Positions 1 to 8,727 of a stretch of DNA of 64,000 nucleotides are shown here, piece by piece. The stretch's first letter is position 1; every line of letters begins with the position of its first letter. The position numbers were made by a program, and so were the translations under genes. Origin of the DNA: Clostridia bacterium. Lineage in GTDB: Bacteria; Bacillota; Clostridia; Oscillospirales; CAG-382. The stretch is taken from assembly GCA_017429165.1 (NCBI GenBank), contig JAFRPL010000032.1:62001-126000 (forward strand), in the 5' to 3' direction. The notes beneath the pieces were generated by a model that did no database searches, was not told where the DNA came from, and saw only the letters and a list, made by a program, of their open reading frames with translations.

Positions 1-502
1 CCGTATATGCGGAAAGCGCGTTCAGAAGTTCCTGCATATGCGTCATGGTATCTCTGCCGATGGTGATGTCGGAATCGCGCACGCCGAAAGTTTTGGATGT
101 ACGCGATTTATACACGTTGACCACGGAAGCGGCGGTGGGATTGACGTCGAAATCGTAACGGTATGCCGGATTCACTATAATCAGCGGACCCTTGTGCATA
201 TCCTCGGCTTCGAGCAGTATGATGCGGTACGGATCCTCGGCGCCCTGCGAATAGTCGCCCGAAATCTCGGTATAGCCGGAATTCTCGGAAACGTCGGATT
301 CGACGCCGCTTTCTTCCGTTCCCGATTCATCCGAAACCACAGACACGTCTGACGGCTCTTCGGAAGAAAGCTCGGACGATTTGTCGATGACGAATTTGGC
401 CAGGAGCACCGAAAGAATCACCACGATGACGGCAAAACTCGCCACTATCGCGATAAGGTTGATAAAGCCGTAGCTTTCTTTTCTGTTGGGTTTACCGCTC
501 AT
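1..502 (-). CDS. VanY-like D-Ala-D-Ala carboxypeptidase family protein, 5' part only
   Basis: The gene starts with ATG at 502 and runs off the left edge of the window, so only about 167 residues are visible. The N-terminus is basic and is followed by one membrane segment (about residues 12-36), then a Ser/Glu-rich linker (about 40-90). The next part has a segment like MHKGPLIIVNPAY and then VVNVYKSRTSKTFGVRD, which resembles the start of clostridial VanY/M15 carboxypeptidases, where the phrase GxLILVN precedes the catalytic domain. The His and Asp metal ligands of M15 would lie beyond the window, so activity cannot be judged. If the assignment holds, it is a membrane-anchored enzyme trimming peptidoglycan stem peptides outside the cell. 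It lies downstream of nifJ on the same strand but is separated from it by a strong hairpin, so it is probably transcribed separately. Confidence 0.6.
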   Translation of the reverse strand, partial: MSGKPNRKESYGFINLIAIVASFAVIVVILSVLLAKFVIDKSSELSSEEPSDVSVVSDESGTEESGVESDVSENSGYTEISGDYSQGAEDPYRIILLEAEDMHKGPLIIVNPAYRYDFDVNPTAASVVNVYKSRTSKTFGVRDSDITIGRDTMTHMQELLNALSAYT

Positions 503-536
503 CTGTACCATCCTTTCGTTGCGGCGATTGGGATTT

Positions 537-569
537 GCACAGGCGCGGGCGCAGCGCCCGCGCCTGTGC
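537..569. terminator. Perfect GC-rich inverted repeat after nifJ
   Basis: Arms 537-552 and 554-569 are perfectly complementary (16 bp, GC-rich). The hairpin sits between the nifJ stop and the start of the VanY-like gene. No T-tract follows on either strand, so it is either a weak or factor-assisted terminator or an mRNA 3'-end stabiliser. Confidence 0.5.
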
Positions 570-598
570 GTGTCTTCAGGGGGACTTTAACGCGGGAC

Positions 599-3500
599 TT
601 ACTGATCTGCGAGCTTTTTGAGCTTGAGATACTTCTCTTTCGCTTCCTGCTCGGCTCTGTCGAACAGCACCTTGGCTCTTTCCGGGAAGAACAGGTTGAG
701 CGAGGAATAACGGGATTCGGTGTTGATGAATTCCTTATAATCGTTCGTGGGCTCCTTGGAATCGAGCGTGAAGGGGTTCTTGCCCTCTGCGGCGAGCAGC
801 GGGTTGAAGCGGAAGGTATGCCAGTAGCCCGCGGCTACCGCGGCTTTGGTTTCGAGCATCGAGGTGCCCAGACCTTTCTTTATGCCGTGGTTGATGCACG
901 GCGCGTAGCCGATGACGAGCGAAGGTCCGTGATAATTTTCGGCTTCGCTTATGGCTTTGACGCACTGGTTATAATCGGCGCCCATGGCTACCTGCGCAAC
1001 GTAAACGTAGCCGTAGCTCATGGCGATACCGGCGAGATCTTTCTTCTTGGTGGCTTTGCCCGCGGCAGCGAACTGCGCCACGGAGCCGGTCGGAGTGGAC
1101 TTGGAGGCCTGTCCGCCGGTGTTGGAGTAAACTTCGGTATCGAACACGAAGATGTTCACGTCTTCGCCGGAAGCGAGCACATGGTCGAGTCCGCCGAAGC
1201 CGATATCGTATGCCCAGCCGTCGCCGCCGAAGATCCACATCGATTTCTTGATGAAGAGGTCTTCCATGGCGAGCGCCTGCTTGCAGAGCGAGGCGAATTC
1301 GCGGTCCTTGTTCCCTTTTACAGCGGCTTTGATCGCAGCGATGAGTTTTTCGCTGGCGGGAACGGACGCCTTGCCGTCGTCTTTCGCGTCGAGCCATTCC
1401 TTGGCGGGAGCGGCGAGCGATTCGTTTTCGGCAAGTTTGCCGACGATATCGACGAGTTTGGCGCGGCGCTGATTGACCGCAGTCGCCATGCCGAGACCGT
1501 ATTCGGCGTTATCTTCGAACAGGGAGTTCGCCCAGGCGGGGCCTTTTCCTTCTTTGTTCACGGTATACGGAGTGGAAGGCGCGGAGCCGCCCCAGATGGA
1601 CGAGCAGCCGGTGGCGTTGGCAATGAACATTCTGTCGCCGAACAACTGGGTTATGAGTTTTGCGTAAGGAGTTTCGCCGCAGCCGGCGCAGGCGCCCGAG
1701 AACTCGAGCAGCGGCTGTTTGAACTGCGAGCCCTTGACGGTTTCGGGTTTGAACTTGGCGAGCACTTCGGGATTGTCGGCGTATTTATAGCTGATATCAA
1801 AGTATTTCTGTTCGTTCTGCTGGGTGGCGGCGGGCACCATGGAGAGCGCCTTTTCGCCTTTTTTGCCCGGGCAGACCTGAACGCAGCTGCCGCAGCCGAG
1901 GCAGTCGAGCACCGAAACGGTGACGCCGAACTTATAGCCGGCAAGGCCGGTCATGGGCAGGAGTTTCATGCCCTTGACTTTTTCTTCGTCGGATTCGGGC
2001 AGCGCCACGGGACGTATGGTGGCGTGCGGGCAGACCAGCGAGCAGAAGTTGCACTGGATGCAGTTTTCGGGATTCCAGCAAGGGACGTCGACCGCCACGC
2101 CGCGTTTTTCGTAAGCGGCGGTGCCTTGCGGCGAAGTGCCGTCGGCTCTGTCGAGGAAGGTGGAGACGGGAAGCAGGTCGCCTTTCTGCGCGACGACGGG
2201 TTCGAGGATGTCTTTAACGAAGTCGACGACTTCCTTGCGGCCCTTTAGCGCTTTGGCTTTGGTCTTCTTGTCTTCGGCTTTCTTCCATGCCGCGGGGATC
2301 TTGACCTTGACGACGGCGTCCGCGCCGGCGTCGATGGCGGCATAGTTCATATCGACGACCGCCTGTCCTTTTTTGATGAAGGACTTATAAGCGGCTTTCT
2401 TCATATATTCGGAAGCTTCGTCAGCGGGGATGATGTTGGCGAGCTTGAAGAACGCGGACTGGAGCACGGTGTTGGTCCTGCCGCCCAGACCGAGCGACTT
2501 GGCAATGGAGATGGCGTCGACTATATAGAAGTTGACTTTCTTGGTCGCAAGATCGCGCTTTGCCTTTGCGGGAAGGATCTTATCGAGTTCTTCGGGTTTC
2601 CACTGGCAGTTGAGGAGGAATGTGCCGTTTTCTTTGATGTCGCCGGTGATGTCGTACATATGCATATACGAAGGATTGTGGCAGGCGACGAAATCTGCCT
2701 TGGAAACGTAATAGGTGGAATGGATGGGCTTGTCGCCGAAACGCAGGTGCGAAACGGTGAGACCGCCGGATTTTTTGGAGTCGTAAGCGAAATACGCCTG
2801 GATATATTTATCGGTATGGTCGCCTATGATCTTGATGGAGTTCTTGTTGGCGCCGACGGTGCCGTCCGAGCCGAGCCCCCAGAATTTGCACGATACCGTG
2901 CCCGCGGGAGCGGTATCGGGATTTTCGGTGACGGGCAGCGAGAGGTGCGTGACGTCGTCTTCGATGGAAAGCGTGAAGCCGTTGACGGGAGCTTCGGCGT
3001 CGAGGTTGCGGTAGGTCGCAATGATGTCGCCCGGGGTCGTGTCTTTGGAACCGAGGCCGTATCTGCCGCCGACGATGAGCGCTTTTTCGAACTTAGTGCC
3101 GCGGACGGCGGAAACGACGTCGAGATAAAGAGGTTCGGCTATGGCGCCGGGTTCCTTGGTGCGGTCGAGGACGGCTATCTTCTTGACCGTCCTGGGTATG
3201 GCGTTTATGAAATGGCTGACCGAGAACGGTCTGTAGAGGCGGACTTTGAGCAAACCGACTTTTTCGCCTTTGGACATAAGATAGTCGACGGTCTCGTCGG
3301 CGGTGTCGCAGACGGAGCCCATGGCGATGATGATCTTTTCGGCTTTGGGATCGCCGTAATAATTGAAGAGTTTATAGTCGGTGCCGATCTTGGCGTTGAC
3401 TTTTTGCATATATTCTTCGACGACGGCGGGGATGGCATTATAATAAATATTGGAAGCTTCCCTTGCCTGGAAGAAGATGTCGGGGTTCTGGGCGGTACCG

Positions 3501-4150
3501 CGGAGCACGGGGTGCTCGGGGTTGAGCGATCTTTCGCGGAACGCTTTGACCGCGTCCATGTCAAGCATATCGCGCAGGTCTTCGTAGTCCCAGGTCTCGA
3601 CTTTCTGTATTTCGTGAGAAGTACGGAAACCGTCGAAGAAATGCATGAACGGGACTCTGCCCTTTATGGCGGCGAGGTGGGCGACCGCGCCGAGGTCCAT
3701 AACTTCCTGTACGTTGGAAGAGCACAGCATGGCGAAACCGGTCTGACGGCACGCCATAACGTCGCTGTGGTCGCCGAAAATGGAAAGCGCATGGGACGCG
3801 AGAGCGCGCGCCGAAACGTGGATGACGCCCGGGAGCAGCTCGCCCGCTATCTTATACATATTGGGGATCATAAGAAGGAGCCCCTGGGAAGCGGTGTATG
3901 TTGTGGTGAGAGCGCCGGCGGCAAGCGAGCCGTGCACGGTGCCGGAAGCGCCGCCTTCGGACTGCATTTCGACTACCTTGACTGTCTGGCCGAACAGGTT
4001 CAAACGACCTTCCGCCGACCACTTGTCAACGTATTCCGCCATGGGGGAAGACGGGGTGATGGGGTAAATGCCCGCGACTTCCGTAAAAGCGTAGGACACA
4101 TGAGCGGCCGCGTTATTGCCGTCCATGGATATCTTTTTTCTGATTGCCAT
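599..4150 (-). CDS. nifJ: Pyruvate:ferredoxin (flavodoxin) oxidoreductase
   Basis: This cytoplasmic enzyme oxidises pyruvate with CoA to acetyl-CoA and CO2 and passes the electrons to ferredoxin. The protein is 1183 residues, the usual size of the single-chain form. The N-terminal pyrimidine-binding domain shows YPITPSSPMAEYVD. Two 4Fe-4S ferredoxin motifs (CIQCNFCSLVCP and CLGCGSCVQVCP) lie near residues 693-760. The C-terminal TPP-binding domain has GACAGCGETPY, GGDGWAYDIG and FDTEVYSNTGGQASKS. ATG at 4150 is chosen because a GGAGG sits just upstream and the protein then begins as family members do; the frame stays open upstream to 4264 but that part has no homologous look. A TTTACA/TAAAAT promoter lies upstream. 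It is a stand-alone gene divergent from comM. Confidence 0.97.
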   Translation of the reverse strand: MAIRKKISMDGNNAAAHVSYAFTEVAGIYPITPSSPMAEYVDKWSAEGRLNLFGQTVKVVEMQSEGGASGTVHGSLAAGALTTTYTASQGLLLMIPNMYKIAGELLPGVIHVSARALASHALSIFGDHSDVMACRQTGFAMLCSSNVQEVMDLGAVAHLAAIKGRVPFMHFFDGFRTSHEIQKVETWDYEDLRDMLDMDAVKAFRERSLNPEHPVLRGTAQNPDIFFQAREASNIYYNAIPAVVEEYMQKVNAKIGTDYKLFNYYGDPKAEKIIIAMGSVCDTADETVDYLMSKGEKVGLLKVRLYRPFSVSHFINAIPRTVKKIAVLDRTKEPGAIAEPLYLDVVSAVRGTKFEKALIVGGRYGLGSKDTTPGDIIATYRNLDAEAPVNGFTLSIEDDVTHLSLPVTENPDTAPAGTVSCKFWGLGSDGTVGANKNSIKIIGDHTDKYIQAYFAYDSKKSGGLTVSHLRFGDKPIHSTYYVSKADFVACHNPSYMHMYDITGDIKENGTFLLNCQWKPEELDKILPAKAKRDLATKKVNFYIVDAISIAKSLGLGGRTNTVLQSAFFKLANIIPADEASEYMKKAAYKSFIKKGQAVVDMNYAAIDAGADAVVKVKIPAAWKKAEDKKTKAKALKGRKEVVDFVKDILEPVVAQKGDLLPVSTFLDRADGTSPQGTAAYEKRGVAVDVPCWNPENCIQCNFCSLVCPHATIRPVALPESDEEKVKGMKLLPMTGLAGYKFGVTVSVLDCLGCGSCVQVCPGKKGEKALSMVPAATQQNEQKYFDISYKYADNPEVLAKFKPETVKGSQFKQPLLEFSGACAGCGETPYAKLITQLFGDRMFIANATGCSSIWGGSAPSTPYTVNKEGKGPAWANSLFEDNAEYGLGMATAVNQRRAKLVDIVGKLAENESLAAPAKEWLDAKDDGKASVPASEKLIAAIKAAVKGNKDREFASLCKQALAMEDLFIKKSMWIFGGDGWAYDIGFGGLDHVLASGEDVNIFVFDTEVYSNTGGQASKSTPTGSVAQFAAAGKATKKKDLAGIAMSYGYVYVAQVAMGADYNQCVKAISEAENYHGPSLVIGYAPCINHGIKKGLGTSMLETKAAVAAGYWHTFRFNPLLAAEGKNPFTLDSKEPTNDYKEFINTESRYSSLNLFFPERAKVLFDRAEQEAKEKYLKLKKLADQ

Positions 4151-4181
4151 AAACAAACCTCCGAATTTATTTATTCGATAT

Positions 4182-4210
4182 ATTTTAGCACATCTTTTTG
4201 CTGTTGTAAA
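4182..4210 (-). promoter_or_regulatory. nifJ promoter
   Basis: On the minus strand, TTTACA (4210-4205) is followed after 17 bp by TAAAAT (4187-4182), about 32 bp upstream of the nifJ start codon. Confidence 0.6.
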
Positions 4211-4314
4211 TATCTTTTTGCATTTTTTTGTTATTTTATTTACGCGCGGCGCGCGCCCGGACAACGCGCGGCGTCAGCGGCGCGGGCGCCGCGTTTATTT
4301 AAGAAAATTCGCTA

Positions 4315-4343
4315 TTGAAAACGGAGAAGAACCGTGATATAAT
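4315..4343 (+). promoter_or_regulatory. comM promoter
   Basis: TTGAAA at 4315-4320 and TATAAT at 4338-4343 are separated by 17 bp and lie about 34 bp before the comM start. The stretch 4240-4295 between the two divergent promoters is very GC-rich and self-complementary. Confidence 0.7.
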
Positions 4344-4376
4344 AACTGTGTATAATTCTGCGGAGGTATGGCTTTT

Positions 4377-5906
4377 ATGGTAAAAGTAATACACACTTTT
4401 GCGCTTAACGGTATAACCGGCATACCCGTGGTGGTCGAGACCGACAGGTTTTCTTCCGCCGAACCGCTGGTTTCGCTGATAGGCCTGCCCGATACCGCCG
4501 TAAAAGAAGCGCTCGACCGCGTCCGCGCCGCCGCGCGCAGTTCTCAGCTCACTCTCAAGACCGGCAAGGTCACCATAAATCTGGCTCCCGCGGACGTGCG
4601 AAAAGAGGGCTCTTCGTTCGACCTGCCCATACTCATATCGATGGCGGATGAGGAAAAATCGGGATTTCTCGATACCGACGGAAAGGCGTTCGCCGGCGAG
4701 CTTTCGCTCACGGGCGAGCTTCGCCCCATAAACGGCGCGCTTTCGATGGCACTCGCCGCGCGCAAAGCCGGTTTCAAAGCAATATATCTCCCCGAACAGA
4801 ACGCTCCCGAAGCGAGCGCCGCCGAAGGGATAGACGTTTTCCCCGTGAAAAACGTTTCGCAGCTGATGAAAGCGCTGAGACACGAAGAAGCAATTGAAAA
4901 GACGGTGTTCTCGTTCGACGCGTTCGAACGGCGCGCCTCGGTCTGCGCGCTGGATTACTGCGACGTAAAGGGTCAGGAGACCGCGAAGAAGGCGCTCGAA
5001 ATCGCCGCCGCGGGTTCGCACAACGTTCTGATGATAGGGCCTCCCGGCTCGGGCAAGAGCATGCTCGCTTCGCGCATACCTTCCATTTTGCCGCCCATTT
5101 CCCTGCCCGAATCCATAGAGACCACGCAGATCCATTCCGTGGCGGGGATACTGAGTTCGGACTGCTCGCTCGTTTCGGCGCGGCCGTTCCGTTCGCCGCA
5201 CCACAATATGTCGGCCGCCGGTATGGCGGGCGGCGGAAAATCGCCCAAGCCGGGCGAGATATCGCTGGCGCACAACGGCGTGCTGTTTTTGGACGAGTTC
5301 CCCGAGTTCGACAAATCGGTGACCGAAGTCCTGCGCCAGCCGCTTGAGGAGCGGCGCATACATATCACGCGCGTGAGCGGGACGGTCGACTACCCCGCCT
5401 CGTTCATACTCGTCTGCGCGATGAACCCCTGCAAGTGCGGATGGTACGGGCATCCCACGCATCCCTGCACCTGCACGGACAGCGCGCGCAGGAATTACGT
5501 TTCGAAAATATCGGGCCCGCTGCTCGACAGGATAGACATTCAGGTGGAGGTGCCTTCGCTGGATTATTCCGGCGTTTCGGCGACGACTCCTTCCGAACCC
5601 AGCGCCGCGATGCGCGAGCGCGTCTGCGCCGCGCGGGAATTCGCTTCGCAGCGTTTCGGCGACCCGGCGATGGCGAACGCCTTGATGACCCCCGCGCAGA
5701 TACGCAAGTACTGCGTGCTCGACGACGGAGGCAGTTCCCTGCTCAAGCGCGCGTTCGAAACGCTTTCGCTTTCGGCGCGCAGCTACGACCGCATACTCAA
5801 GGTCGCGCGCACGGTCGCCGACTTCGACAAAAGCGAGCTTATAAAGAAGAACCATATCGCGCTGGCGCTGCAGCTGCGCACACTGGACAAGAAATATTTT
5901 GGTTAA
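4377..5906 (+). CDS. comM: YifB/ComM family Mg-chelatase-like AAA ATPase
   Basis: The 509-residue protein has the ComM layout. The N-terminal domain begins VKVIHTFALNGITGIPV and carries GLPDTAVKEALDRVRAA. A Walker A motif GPPGSGKSM is near residue 221, a Walker B motif VLFLDEFPEF near 301, and a Cys/His cluster NPCKCGWYGHPTHPCTC near 350. In transformable bacteria ComM is a hexameric helicase promoting branch migration during uptake of homologous DNA; in Clostridia the gene is widespread and its role is less clear. ATG 4377 is preferred over ATG 4368 because the GGAGG at 4362-4366 is one base from the earlier codon and ten from the later one. It has its own promoter and is followed by the DnaA-box patch. 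Confidence 0.93.
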   Translation: MVKVIHTFALNGITGIPVVVETDRFSSAEPLVSLIGLPDTAVKEALDRVRAAARSSQLTLKTGKVTINLAPADVRKEGSSFDLPILISMADEEKSGFLDTDGKAFAGELSLTGELRPINGALSMALAARKAGFKAIYLPEQNAPEASAAEGIDVFPVKNVSQLMKALRHEEAIEKTVFSFDAFERRASVCALDYCDVKGQETAKKALEIAAAGSHNVLMIGPPGSGKSMLASRIPSILPPISLPESIETTQIHSVAGILSSDCSLVSARPFRSPHHNMSAAGMAGGGKSPKPGEISLAHNGVLFLDEFPEFDKSVTEVLRQPLEERRIHITRVSGTVDYPASFILVCAMNPCKCGWYGHPTHPCTCTDSARRNYVSKISGPLLDRIDIQVEVPSLDYSGVSATTPSEPSAAMRERVCAAREFASQRFGDPAMANALMTPAQIRKYCVLDDGGSSLLKRAFETLSLSARSYDRILKVARTVADFDKSELIKKNHIALALQLRTLDKKYFG

Positions 5907-5949
5907 GCAACGGCTTAATTGACATAATCAGCTGTATTTCTATCCATTT

Positions 5950-6010
5950 TTGCCGCATAACTGTGGAAAACTATGTGGATAATGTGGATAAGTGCGGCAA
6001 ATTCCCCACA
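5950..6010. promoter_or_regulatory. Cluster of DnaA-type boxes within a short inverted repeat
   Basis: Two adjacent copies of TGTGGATAA (5974-5982 and 5983-5991) match the DnaA box consensus in the same orientation with no gap. A related TGTGGAAAA is at 5962-5970, and a reversed, looser TTCCCCACA is at 6002-6010. The group is flanked by TTTGCCGCA (5949-5957) and TGCGGCAAA (5993-6001), a 9-bp inverted repeat. The surrounding intergenic DNA (5907-6123) is AT-rich and also has an inverted repeat CATTAT/ATAATG at 6045-6062. No dnaA or dnaN is nearby. Confidence 0.5.
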
Positions 6011-6123
6011 TAATTGCTTGTTTTCGGGATTTGCATAACGCATTCATTATGCAAAAATAATGTCACAGGACCGTAAACATTATGTCAAGCGGCACTCCGC
6101 GGGACAAAAAAAGAGGAAAACTT

Positions 6124-6987
6124 ATGGAAGACGAACTGCTTTCGGGCGAAAACGACGATATCGCCGCAGACCGCAAGCGCGGCGCAAAATTCTATATCAA
6201 AAAGACGCTTAAATATATCTTCTACGCGCTGATCGCAGTGGTGTGGATCTCGGTCCTGCTCGTAATCATACTGCGGCGCGACAATCCGCTCGTAAATACC
6301 CCGGTGCTTTCGGGATCCGCGCGCGCGGCGTTTGAAGCGGACCCCGAAGGTTTTGAGTTCTACCGCGTTTACCCCAAGGAATTCATGAGCGAAGAGGGCG
6401 CGTTCCAGCTTAAAGAATGCGTGTACGCGCCGGTACCCGGCGAATACGAGATAGGGTTGCGCATTGCGTGGACTCAGTTGAGATACTGCAAGGAATGCGG
6501 ACGGCTCTACACCCCCGACCAGCTGGAGCAGCAAAAGAAGTACGACGAGGAAGACGACAAGCGTTCGTGCGTGGCGCTCGGACACGAGCTGGTAAGAGCT
6601 TCCGGGACCGACAGGGCCGTTAAATTCCGCGTGTTCGACAGCAAAGGCAACGAATACGAAAACGTCAACTGCGTGACGCGCACGAAGGACGTGAATTTCG
6701 GCATAATTGCGATAAAATACGAATATCTGCGCATTTCGTACGGCGGGTTATATTTTGAGCTCGGCGACAATATAATCAACCGAGAGTCGTCGGTATCCCG
6801 CGCGGGATCGGACGAAACGGTTACGCAGGGCGGCGCATCGGAAACGGAAAGCAGCGGGACCCGCTATTTTCTGGAAATATACGACGCCGAAACCGACGAC
6901 CGTCTCTTTGTGACCTGCATATACGACAACGATACGGCGATCGACGATGAGGAATACGAGATCCCCGACAAAGACTATCTTTCGTGA
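6124..6987 (+). CDS. Membrane-anchored protein with CxxC motif, unknown function
   Basis: The 287-residue protein is not recognised. It has an acidic N-terminal tail, one strong membrane segment at about residues 33-52, and a long extracytoplasmic part. That part contains YCKECGRLY, resembling one half of a zinc knuckle, followed by a charged stretch and two later isolated cysteines, so metal binding or disulfide formation is possible. The C-terminal third is rich in Ser, Glu and Asp. ATG 6124 is chosen over the in-frame ATG at 6082 because AGAGG lies at a good distance before 6124. It is first in a same-strand series with short spacings that continues to 12201, so co-expression with an envelope-associated cluster is likely. 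Confidence 0.75.
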   Translation: MEDELLSGENDDIAADRKRGAKFYIKKTLKYIFYALIAVVWISVLLVIILRRDNPLVNTPVLSGSARAAFEADPEGFEFYRVYPKEFMSEEGAFQLKECVYAPVPGEYEIGLRIAWTQLRYCKECGRLYTPDQLEQQKKYDEEDDKRSCVALGHELVRASGTDRAVKFRVFDSKGNEYENVNCVTRTKDVNFGIIAIKYEYLRISYGGLYFELGDNIINRESSVSRAGSDETVTQGGASETESSGTRYFLEIYDAETDDRLFVTCIYDNDTAIDDEEYEIPDKDYLS

Positions 6988-7011
6988 CGAAAGGAACGGT
7001 GAGCGTAAATA

Positions 7012-7902
7012 ATGAACATATTCCAAAAAATGATGTACGTCATTCTTTCGATAGCTGTCGCCTGCGCCATAGGCGTGGCAAACTATATATATCTGCCCGC
7101 GGGCGAACGTATACCGGAAGACAAGCACACCTCCGATTATCTTGAGACCTATTACAGCACCAACGACACGGTGCTCAAACAGCTTTTCCCGTACGAAGAA
7201 GTCAACTACGCGCTGACGGTGCCTTCCAACATGTCATACACCACCGCGGATTTCCAGCGCTTTGAAGGCACCTATCTGACCGAGCGCGAACCCGTGGACA
7301 GCAGCTATCTGCAGCATATCTGCTTCTGCGGCGACTCGATCACCTACCATATGACGCTTAAAAACCGCTGTCTCGCCGACTGCGACGTGCTCGCGTGGGG
7401 CGGCCTTATGGTGAGCGATTTTGCAAAATACGTGGAAAACCCGGTATACAACCATTCGAGCGAAAAGAAGACTTCGATCTACTGGATAGAATATCTCAAA
7501 CCCGAGATAATCTATATCATGCTCGGCACCAACGGCATAACGCTCATCAACAACGAACGCCACATAGAACAGTACCGCACCCTGCTCGACAAGATCGCCG
7601 CGGCGTCGCCGACTTCGATAATAGTGCTGTGTTCGGCTCCGCCCTGGGCGCTCGAAGCCTACGGCAACTACACAAACAGCGACATAGGCACCCTGAATCA
7701 GAAGATAAACCATTTCAATATGTATCTGCTCGAGCTCGCAAAAGAGCGCGGATACTACTATCTGAACGTCGCCGAGACGCTCCAGGACGAGCTCGGCAAC
7801 CTTAAAAGCTCGTACACCAACGGCGACGGCATCCACTGGTCCAACGCCGCGCGCGACGCTTACGAAGCGTACGTGCTGAGCCACCCCATACCCGGTTTCT
7901 GA
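7012..7902 (+). CDS. SGNH/GDSL-family hydrolase, membrane anchored
   Basis: The 296-residue protein starts with an uncleaved signal or membrane anchor (about residues 5-27). The SGNH blocks are present: GDS at 107-109 with Ser109 as the likely nucleophile, a block II glycine in LAWGGLMVSDF, GTN at 172-174, and DGIHW with Asp272 and His275 completing the catalytic set. The family removes acyl groups from glycans or lipids. An outward-facing position and the neighbours, a PAP2 phosphatase and a glycosidase, suggest a cell-wall or polysaccharide esterase, but the substrate cannot be told from sequence. It follows the previous gene by 24 bp and has a usable ribosome site (AACGGTGAG). Confidence 0.85.
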   Translation: MNIFQKMMYVILSIAVACAIGVANYIYLPAGERIPEDKHTSDYLETYYSTNDTVLKQLFPYEEVNYALTVPSNMSYTTADFQRFEGTYLTEREPVDSSYLQHICFCGDSITYHMTLKNRCLADCDVLAWGGLMVSDFAKYVENPVYNHSSEKKTSIYWIEYLKPEIIYIMLGTNGITLINNERHIEQYRTLLDKIAAASPTSIIVLCSAPPWALEAYGNYTNSDIGTLNQKINHFNMYLLELAKERGYYYLNVAETLQDELGNLKSSYTNGDGIHWSNAARDAYEAYVLSHPIPGF

Positions 7903-7934
7903 TAAAAACGCGGTAACAAAAAGGATGTGAAAGA

Positions 7935-8726
7935 ATGGACTCGACAAACGAAGAATTCGTAAGGATAAAGAAAAGCAACACGCTTACGCCGTGGTTCGCG
8001 CTTGTGGCTTTTGCGCTTGCCGCGGCTTCGGTATACTGCCTGCTTGTACCGCTGGTGATATACAGAGTGGACAACCGCGTACTGTATTATCTGTTCCTCG
8101 TCGTAGGCGCCGTGGGAACGCTGTATTTCACGGGCCTGTTCGCGTATATGATAGCCCAGCTGTTTTCGCCCAAGAACGCCATGCTGGTTTCGAACGAAGG
8201 ATTCCTCGACCTGCTCAACGGCACAGACGGCGCCGGATTCATCCCCTGGAGCAACGTCGCAAAGCTTGAAATGACGGGCGGAGAAAAACCGCTCATAGTA
8301 ATAGGACTGCTCGACGCGGACGCCGTGCCGAACATAAAAGACGCAAAGCTGAGCAAACAGCTCAACGAGGGCTCGCCGGTAATGCCGGAACTCTTTGTAA
8401 AGCCGTACGAGATAGCGATACCGCTGAAAAAGGCGTTTTCGGTACTGCGCGAAGCGCGCGACTCTTATTACCGCGAAGGCGTGGCTTCGGGCGAGACCGC
8501 GATACTTTCGGACACCGTGACGCGCACCATACGCCAGCCGGCGATACCAAAAGCGGCGCCTAAAAAAGAAGATCAGCCCAAGCCAGACGACGAAAAATCG
8601 GTGGACGAGCTTTTGAAGGAGCTTTCGAGCGAAATCGAAAAGCGCCGCCAGAAGCTTGCGAACGACAGCAAAAAAAGTTCCGAAGAGATAGAAGACATAA
8701 TAAAATATGTCAAAGGAAAAGAATGA
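7935..8726 (+). CDS. Two-helix membrane protein, STM3941/YcxB-like
   Basis: The 263-residue protein has two membrane segments (about residues 18-38 and 51-75). A soluble part follows with NEGFLDLLNGTDGAGFIPWSNV, the pattern of STM3941-like proteins, in which a membrane hairpin is followed by a PH-like fold. The C-terminal 90 residues are charged and look like a coiled coil (LLKELSSEIEKRRQK). Function is unknown in this family. The stop codon at 8724-8726 is almost joined to the next start at 8728, which points to tight coupling with the lipoprotein gene. Confidence 0.65.
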   Translation: MDSTNEEFVRIKKSNTLTPWFALVAFALAAASVYCLLVPLVIYRVDNRVLYYLFLVVGAVGTLYFTGLFAYMIAQLFSPKNAMLVSNEGFLDLLNGTDGAGFIPWSNVAKLEMTGGEKPLIVIGLLDADAVPNIKDAKLSKQLNEGSPVMPELFVKPYEIAIPLKKAFSVLREARDSYYREGVASGETAILSDTVTRTIRQPAIPKAAPKKEDQPKPDDEKSVDELLKELSSEIEKRRQKLANDSKKSSEEIEDIIKYVKGKE

Positions 8727-8727
8727 T

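Noticed and set aside
566-2248. Plus-strand open frame of 560 codons opposite nifJ
   Set aside because: It is antisense to a clear pyruvate:ferredoxin oxidoreductase and shows only reverse-complement composition. High GC at third positions opens such frames throughout the window.
4151-4264. N-terminal extension of nifJ
   Set aside because: The extra 38 residues overlap the promoter; the strong ribosome site and family alignment support ATG 4150.
2660-4318. Second long antisense frame opposite the 5' part of nifJ
   Set aside because: Same reason; no domain, no ribosome site, and it runs through the nifJ promoter.
4299-5855. Minus-strand frame of 518 codons opposite comM
   Set aside because: comM has all its motifs in the opposite strand and its own promoter; the antisense product is Arg/Tyr/Gly-rich noise.
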